A stretch of 64,000 bases of DNA, taken from Gibbula magus. Its lineage: Eukaryota > Mollusca > Gastropoda > Trochida > Trochidae. How positions within the stretch are numbered: position 1 is the stretch's first letter; each line of letters starts with the position of its first letter. The stretch covers positions 37,176,656 to 37,240,655 of the forward strand of contig OW388291.1 in assembly GCA_936450465.1 (NCBI GenBank), written 5' to 3'. The notes under the pieces are model-generated. The model did no database searches. It saw only the letters and a program-made list of their open reading frames with translations, and had not been told where the DNA came from. Below, in pieces: positions 57,533-64,000 of the stretch. The position numbers and the translations under genes are program-made.

Positions 57533-60064
57533 TTAGTAATGTTGTATATTTGATATTCTTTTGAAAAACTTACATTTAAAAATATTGAATTTTGTTGTAT
57601 TTATGATCAAGTTTACGATATCGTTTCGCTTTTCATAATAACCAAATAGGATGTTTTCTTTGGTGAATTCTAGTTTGATTCCTGTTTTGTTCTGGATCCA
57701 GTCTTCTAATTCTCTACATATGTGATTGACTTGTGTACATTCATAAAGGAGATGTGATATTAAGCAGCTCTGACTTAGTCGGCGCCGCCGCCGGCGGTGC
57801 GTTTTGTATTCGCTATAACTTTTTTCCTAGAAGTTTTTGAGAACTCATATACATAACTTCTTACTTATGCCCCTTGGGAATTTTTTTGACATGTTCATAT
57901 TCAAGGTCAAAGGTCAAGGTCACGAGTTCTGAAATCGCTTAAAAAATCCTTGTAAACACGATAACTTGAAAAATATTTGTACTATCAGGCTCTTATTTGG
58001 TGTACATCAACTATGGAGAAAGGCCAAGATTTGAAAAGGTTTTCGCTAACATCCGTCAAAGGTCAAGGTCACAGCGAGGGCATGACTAAAGCATGCTTTT
58101 GCGAAAATGTCTTATTTCAACTATTAACACTTTGAATCATTACATGATTGTAATACACAATTAAAAGTGATCACTGATTGTGTGACTTTGAATTTAAAAG
58201 GTCAAGGTCACGAAATACAAATGTATGGTCAAGGTCGCCAGTTCTGAAATCACTAACTAACTTTTTTCCATGAAGGTATCAACACCTCATATATATAGCT
58301 TCTTTTTTGTACACCTGGGGAAATATTTTGACATGCTCACATTCAAGGTCAACGGTCAAGGTCATGAGTTCTGAAATCACTACAAAAATCCTTGTAAACA
58401 CGATAACTTCAACAACTTCTGTGCTATTAGGCCCTTACTTGGTATATATCAGCTATGGAGAAAGACTGAGATTTGAAAAGGTTTTCGCTAATATCTGTCC
58501 AAGGTCAAGGTCACAGCGAGGTCACATCTTAAGCATGCAGTTGCGAACATTCCTTATTTTAACTATTAACACTTTGAATCATTACATGATTATTATACAC
58601 AATGAAAAGTGATCATTGACTGTGTGACCTTGAAGATCAAAGGTCAAGGTCACGAGATATGGTCATGGTGACAAGTTCTGAAATCTCTAAGTAACTTATT
58701 TCCAAAAAGGTATTAACACCTCATATACATAGCTTCTTTCTTATAAATCTGGTGAATGATTTTGACATGTTCACATTCAAGGTCAAAGGTCAAGGTCATG
58801 AGTTTTTAAATCACTACAATTATCCTTGTAAACATGATAACTTCAAACATTTTTTTGCTGTCGAGCTCTTATTTGGTATATATCAACTATGGAGAATGAC
58901 CAAGATTTGAAAACGTTTTTGCTAAAATCTGTCAACGGTCAAGGTCACAGCAAGGTCACAACTTAAGCGTGCTATTGTGAATATGCCTGATGTTAATGAA
59001 CACTTTGAGTAATTGCATGATTGTTATACACAATGAAAAGTAATCATTGATGGTGTGACCTTTAAGGTCAAAGTTCAAGGTCATGAGATATTGGTTAAAG
59101 TCATGCTAATCTTTTGATTCAATTTTGAAACCAGAAATAGGTTTTAAGAACAAAGTTGTGAAAAGTGACACCAGTGATGATTCAACTTGTTAGAATAACT
59201 TGAATAATTAACAAATTTTTGTCCAAAAAAATTCCCATTTTATTTATGCTGAGGAGAAGGCGGAACAGGGAAAGGCGAGACCCAAAGTTTCGGTGTCCCG
59301 CAAACGCTCTTCTAGTCGATGTCAGTTTTGCATAAGTCGCACATGTTGGTTTATGTATATTGTTCGAGTTCGTTTGTGGGTAGTATTCTGTAAAATATGC
59401 TTTGTTGAAACCACCGTAGTTTGCTATTAGAATATGAGAGAAATGGTATGTTATGTATGGTTTTCCATTCTGTTTTAGTAAAGATTCATGCTAGATTGTT
59501 CTCCCATTTTCGTACGTGTTTGGTGGTCGTTATGTCGAAGAGCGTTGTGTTCAATGTGTCATAAAATATTCTGCATCCTTTACTCGTTTCGTTTACATCT
59601 TTGATGAAGTAAGGCAAAATTGGTGTTTGAGTCCTAGTTTAATGTGTTTACTATGTGCGTAGAAGTCAATTGATTTAATAATGCCATGGTATTCCAGAAA
59701 ATTTGTGTTTATATTGAATTTATTTTGCACTGAAGATAAGTCAAGATAATTTCCATTGCTGTTCATTAAGTCATTGACATATTTGATTCCTTTAGCAGAA
59801 TAATGTTTATAGAAAAGGGTACTTCCTCCTATCTTAATGTTCTTATTGTGCCATACAGTTTGGGAAAGGATATCGTATTCGTTCTTAACATTTTCTCCTT
59901 TAATATTTAGGTATAATTCCCATGCCTTCAAAACATCTTTCCAGAAGGGATTTGTTTTTTGGTTCGTTAATTTGCTAGTGAGGTATATGGATGATCGCGT
60001 AGTATTTGTGAGGAATAATTCTAGTATTTTTGAGTGGGGTTTTGCTTTTAGTACAAGTTATGGT
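57533..60064 (-). pseudogene. L1-like ORF2 C-terminal region (split, with stops)
   Basis: From 60064 down: KPHSKILELFLTNTTRSS, TNPFWKDVLKAWELY, ILSQTVWHNKNIKIGGST, YSAKGIKYVNDLMN, then GCRIFYDTL, RKWENNLA, LRWFQQSIFYRILPTNELEQ and the Cys-containing CDLCKTDI, where the insert lies. After it: ISHLLYECTQVNHICRELED, ENILFGYYEKRND, IVNLIINTTKFNIFKCK and the stop. These are the post-RT segments of L1/Tx1 ORF2, including the CxxC...H...C knuckle that spans the insertion site. A few in-frame stops show that it is dead. Confidence 0.82.
57762..59315 (+). mobile_element. Rolling-circle-like element with AGGTCA-rich repeat units
   Basis: 1554 bp inserted in the L1-like frame. The 5' end is AAGCAGCTCTGAC followed by a GC-rich foldback (CGCCGCCGCCGGCGG). 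About three and a half units of ~430 bp follow, with TTTTGACATGTTCACATTCA, AGGTCAAAGGTCAAGGTCA, ATCCTTGTAAACACGATAAC, GGTATATATCAACTATGGAG and CATTACATGATTRTTATACA. The 3' end is a stem GCGAGAC / GTCCCGC, ten bases, then CTAG and a flanking T, which is the Helitron 3' design (hairpin, short spacer, CTRR, T). Removing it restores the host frame exactly, so there is no target duplication. The 5' end is not the canonical TC after A. No RepHel protein is encoded, so it is non-autonomous. Confidence 0.72.
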
Positions 60065-63000
60065 TAAATTTGCAAGCTTTTTCTTAAAAGATAGAACAAA
60101 ACAAATCCAAATCATCAGCAGGTCTTTATTTTGATAATTGAAAGATAACATCGTTCTAGAAAACTATATTTTCAGCTCCCTTGAATTTACATATTTATAT
60201 CAGATAATTCGTAACCTGCTACGACATACTTCCGTTGGTGTCTGGAATAAAATTAAAATCAAATAGTGTCTGTCCATCAATTGACGTGTGGATTTAATAT
60301 CACTTAATGTTAGAATGGATTAATAATTATTGAATGACTATTAATGCTGTATATTGTGAAAATAAATCTATCATAACATACAATGAAATATTCGGATGGT
60401 TCTTGTATTCTAATCGAATTTGTTTATTATCAAATGATATATGCTGTATTAATATGCAAATAAGGATATTGTGTATATGGCACACCCACTTATGTATGCT
60501 GAAGACGTTACTAACATCACACCTTAGTATTAAACTAACTGCCGTACACGTATATATGGCGCTAGAAGGTTACCTCCATCACATCCTTCACCAAGTACAA
60601 AGTGTATTGCTAGGAGGAAGAAGTTTAATAATATATGTTACTCATTGTATCACCCTATGTCATGTGCTATGTGTCACCGGGGGCAGGGAATAGCGCATCC
60701 AACTCTCAGATTATGCAGTCATGAAGCAGATAAACAGTCCTATGAACCCAGTGAAGCTGACATTCATTGGAAGTCAAGGCAACTGGGGTATGCACATGGC
60801 CATGTGCCAACACTGCAAGTTTGAAAGAGAAAGAATAACGTAATAAAAGGAAAACATTGTGTATTTCACAGAATTTCATTGTACAGAAACCATAATATTG
60901 GTCTGTGCGTCACTAGAAGTTCTAGAACCAATCGAGTGTTCAACAAGAGGTATTTATGTTCAACCTCTATTTGCTAACTAATACCTCTGCGTACTTTCCA
61001 ACAGCAAAAATGGTTAACTGCAAGTTTGGATTAATTACTCATGAAGGAATAGTAAGTTGATTATCTGATTCCAAAATCTAGCTAATCAAATAATAAGATA
61101 ACAATAAATAATTAACATGCACACAAGTGTATGATTGTGTGGGTACATATATATGAATGCACGGATGGTGTTCAGTTAACGTGATGTTTCATCCTGAGTA
61201 TCAGCTTTACTTCTTATCATTCAAACGTGTGCTTGATCATGCAATATTTGTTTGAAGAATATTCGCTTTAATCGGTTTTCCTATGTAGTGCAATGGTGTA
61301 TGAAACAAAAGCTTGAGAATCCCAAGCATTATTATTGGCATTCAAATTAAAAGAAGCAAATGTTAACAAAATATTTTCACAATTGCAAAACATCACAATT
61401 CACAAAACATTGCTCTATTTAATTTATGCGGTGAATTATCTAAGAAAAATCACAATATAACGATACTCAACTAAACATATCAACTAAACCATATCCTATG
61501 TGTATGGTTATACACCGTCATGTATGTTCTCGCCTAGCATTCCTTCCTCTTTTTTACATTACTATTTGAAAGAAGGAAACTTCATCAAATAAAGAGACTC
61601 CTTACAACTCATGTGAGTTTAAAAGTAATCTTTCTTTCACAAACGGTGTTTGCAATATGTAAGGTTGTTTTGTCCAAATACAATAGGATTCTTTCAAGAA
61701 AAGTATTTGAACTCATTCAAAAGAAAAAGAACTAAGCACATTTTCCTAAATTACGTTGAGGATTGTCACAGAAGAAGCTCTACTGTCTACCGAATGTGAT
61801 ACAGTTCATGTCTATTGCTATTCCAATGACATCTCATTAAACTAACTGCAAGGGAATCATGTTGAAAAAGGGATAAAGGGAAAACTTCTATCAAAACTAC
61901 TGAACATGAAACAGAACATTTCTTTTTGTATATATAACAATTCTTTTTGGTTAACATTCCCCAGAAGACTACTTTTTCATTAAAAAAAACCGAATGGAAC
62001 TGAATAGAATATAAATTTATACTTTACTTCAAGAATACATTACAAATTGTATTGTTTCAGATCTCACTGCTCGCAACATTTCTTTCTCAATTAAAATGTA
62101 ACAATAATTTATTTCCAGTGAAACTTGTACATCACAGTATCAGAAACAATTTAATTAAATTAATTTAAAGTACAGTATAACTTAATATTACTAATCAGCC
62201 GAGCATGCATTTAATTGTAGAGATATCTGGCATGTGATCAACTTGAATAAACTTCTTAAGCTAAGTTTAGATATATACAGATGATATCTTGGTCTTATTG
62301 AGCAAGGAATATGTTCATATATTTTCTTATTGAGCTGCTTGTATCTACAATTTCAACTACATATTTTTAACTAATGATCATTAAGGGTGAGATACCTCTA
62401 ACTACATCAAAATAATGATTTCACCACAGTGAGTGATGCTTGTATACATCATTTAAAGACAAACCGAATGCCTATGTGCTTCACATTAAACTCATTATTT
62501 CAACCACAAAAAAATGGTGTCAATGACGGTTACCTTTCACTCAAGATATGCCACCCTCAGTGTTGGTAACAGGAAATATTTAAAGATATAGTATGGGAGT
62601 TACCAACCGTTTTGATAAAAGACCTCGGCTAGAATGACGACCAGTTGTTTTACATAGTTCTGATTTCGGTACTCTTTATGAAGAGTGAAATCTAAAGTAG
62701 TTTTAAATATGTTATTGAATTAAATCTCAGTGAATTTTAACTAGTCCTTTTTCACAATCTAAAGTTAATTATGTTACCTACCCGTATTAGATTTCATAAC
62801 AATTGTCACCCCGAACTTAAAATAGTTCAATACAATGTATTTATTGCTAGTGTAAAAAAAACCATGGAGATAGTTGGTTGCTTATCATATAATGTTGGCT
62901 GTATTTTAATGAGAACAAATGTCTGACAACATCATTTTGAAAGTTGACGTTTTTTTAACATGTGAGCATTAATACATACAGTGAACAATGTGATTACTCG

Positions 63001-64000
63001 TATCATCATCAGTGATGATAATAGATTTTTTTCATATATTACCTAACATTTAATTATTTTTGTTTAACTGATCAAGTCTGAAACTTGGAATGTTTTCTGA
63101 TGACAGTAGAGGGGAAACTTATTCTTAGCAATTTTTTTCTCCTGATGAAAATAACAAGACAACCAAGTTGTAAACAAAAATAAAAGACTGTGAAGAATGA
63201 AATTTCAAAATATAGATTAGGCCAAGCTCTCTGAAAGAGGCAATTAGAACAAAAATAAAAAGGGAAGAAGAATATGAGATATTGAATAAATTAGACATGT
63301 ATTAATCTTATACGTAGAAGTAAAAAAAAGCAAGAAGATACTTATGAGTTTTTTCAACATGTCAACAAATATAGTGTATCATGTTTATACTGACAAAATG
63401 AGGAGATAACAGACAGCACTATCTTAAAGCAGTTGAGACATATATTGAAGCTTTAAAAAGATTCAGGGTTATTGTATGTCAATCTGATTTCTAACACTGA
63501 TAAACTTGAGATTTGTCATACATGGGAAATTAAATCAAACTGGTATAACATTTTAAAATTGTATAAACATGGCTTAACCAGTGTTGAATGTTTGGATTTT
63601 CAAAACAGATTCTTACATAGTGATTGTAGTTTTTACTTGATACGGGTTATTGCGAAAGAATGTCTTCGACAATTATCTGTGTAGTCTTTGCAAAGTTGTT
63701 TCCGAGAACATTTGTTGTTTACTGGGAATGTTGTGAAACCATACAATTCTGAAACTGACTTGAACGTTGGCTTATTCCTTAGTTACCGCAGACATATTCC
63801 CAAAATATTGTATTTGGTTTGATGAATTACACATACCTATTTTAATACATCAAATTATTAGCTGTGTTAATGTATTAATCTGTCATGTTCAAAATTAAAT
63901 GAGAACATTTAGGACTCGCCTCACCACGTCTCTGTTCAATTCATTTTGCATCATCTTGCCTCACACCATCACACTCAAGGTTTGCAGAGTCATAATTGAT
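60065..64000. other. No recognised gene or repeat
   Basis: Low-GC sequence. Open frames at 60334-60693 (119 codons) and 63472-63684 (70 codons) have no motif that I recognise and no sign of codon bias, so I do not call them genes. No tRNA, SINE or tandem array was noticed. Confidence 0.4.

Larger units (their letters stand above)
57262..60064 (-). mobile_element. L1-like LINE, 3' part, interrupted by 57762-59315
   Basis: Minus-strand coding traces run from about 60064 to the stop at 57533-57535, followed by a 3' UTR that ends AAATAAAATTATAAAAAAATAA (57262-57290 region). The element lacks endonuclease and most of RT, as expected for 5' truncation. A 1554-bp foreign element splits the reading frame. 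Family: L1/Tx1-like, judged from the ORF2 C-terminal region. Confidence 0.82.

Overview
This window reads as non-coding, AT-rich, repeat-dense DNA from a metazoan, most likely a marine mollusc and probably a bivalve. The reasons are the absence of any bacterial-style gene layout, several non-LTR retrotransposons, a tRNA-Glu-derived SINE, and many tandem-core elements with ACGG-type microsatellites and C/G-run end hairpins that resemble the 'pearl' type elements described from bivalves. I found no host gene I can name. The one intact long gene is a hAT transposase; almost everything else recognisable is transposon-derived.

Layout. 0.2-3.1 kb (minus): a broken APE-type LINE whose ORF1 begins with a hydrophobic segment and a 2A ribosome-skipping motif, followed in one continuous frame by coiled coil, ORF1 core, endonuclease and the start of RT, with only three in-frame stops. 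5.6-8.2 kb (minus): a second LINE with a 709-codon open RT reading frame; its 3' end runs directly into a 175-bp perfect (AG/CT)n tract. 9.4-10.2 kb: a tandem-core element. 10.9-14.2 kb: an old repeat block, matched in order at 50.2-52.5 kb, with a MITE at 13.0 kb. 16.3-30.0 kb: a direct tandem duplication of a roughly 5.3-5.9 kb unit, with a complete hAT transposon (22.24-24.73 kb) sitting exactly on the junction. 30-35 kb: a relic RT and two more tandem-core elements. 35.7-38.4 kb and 57.8-59.3 kb: copies of a rolling-circle-like element full of AGGTCA half-sites. 38.6-39.0 kb: SINE with a nested MITE. 39.9-41.7 kb: a 10-unit 168-bp tandem-core element with a dimer pattern. 43.7-47.2 kb: an internally deleted BEL/Pao-like LTR element with gag remains. 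52.7 kb: a second SINE. 54.2-55.1 kb: tandem-core element. 57.3-60.1 kb: an L1-like LINE 3' part interrupted by the rolling-circle-like element. 60.1-64 kb: nothing recognised.

How the parts relate. The window is a record of nested mobile-element activity, and several events can be ordered from the sequence. The hAT end coincides with the duplication breakpoint, so transposase-mediated joining probably made the duplication. An L1-like 3' end then inserted into copy 1 only (21-bp target duplication; empty site in copy 2). The rolling-circle-like element entered an L1-like reading frame without target duplication, because removing it restores the frame. The most notable item is the 2A-bearing LINE. 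All identifications are from reading the sequence; none was checked by database search.
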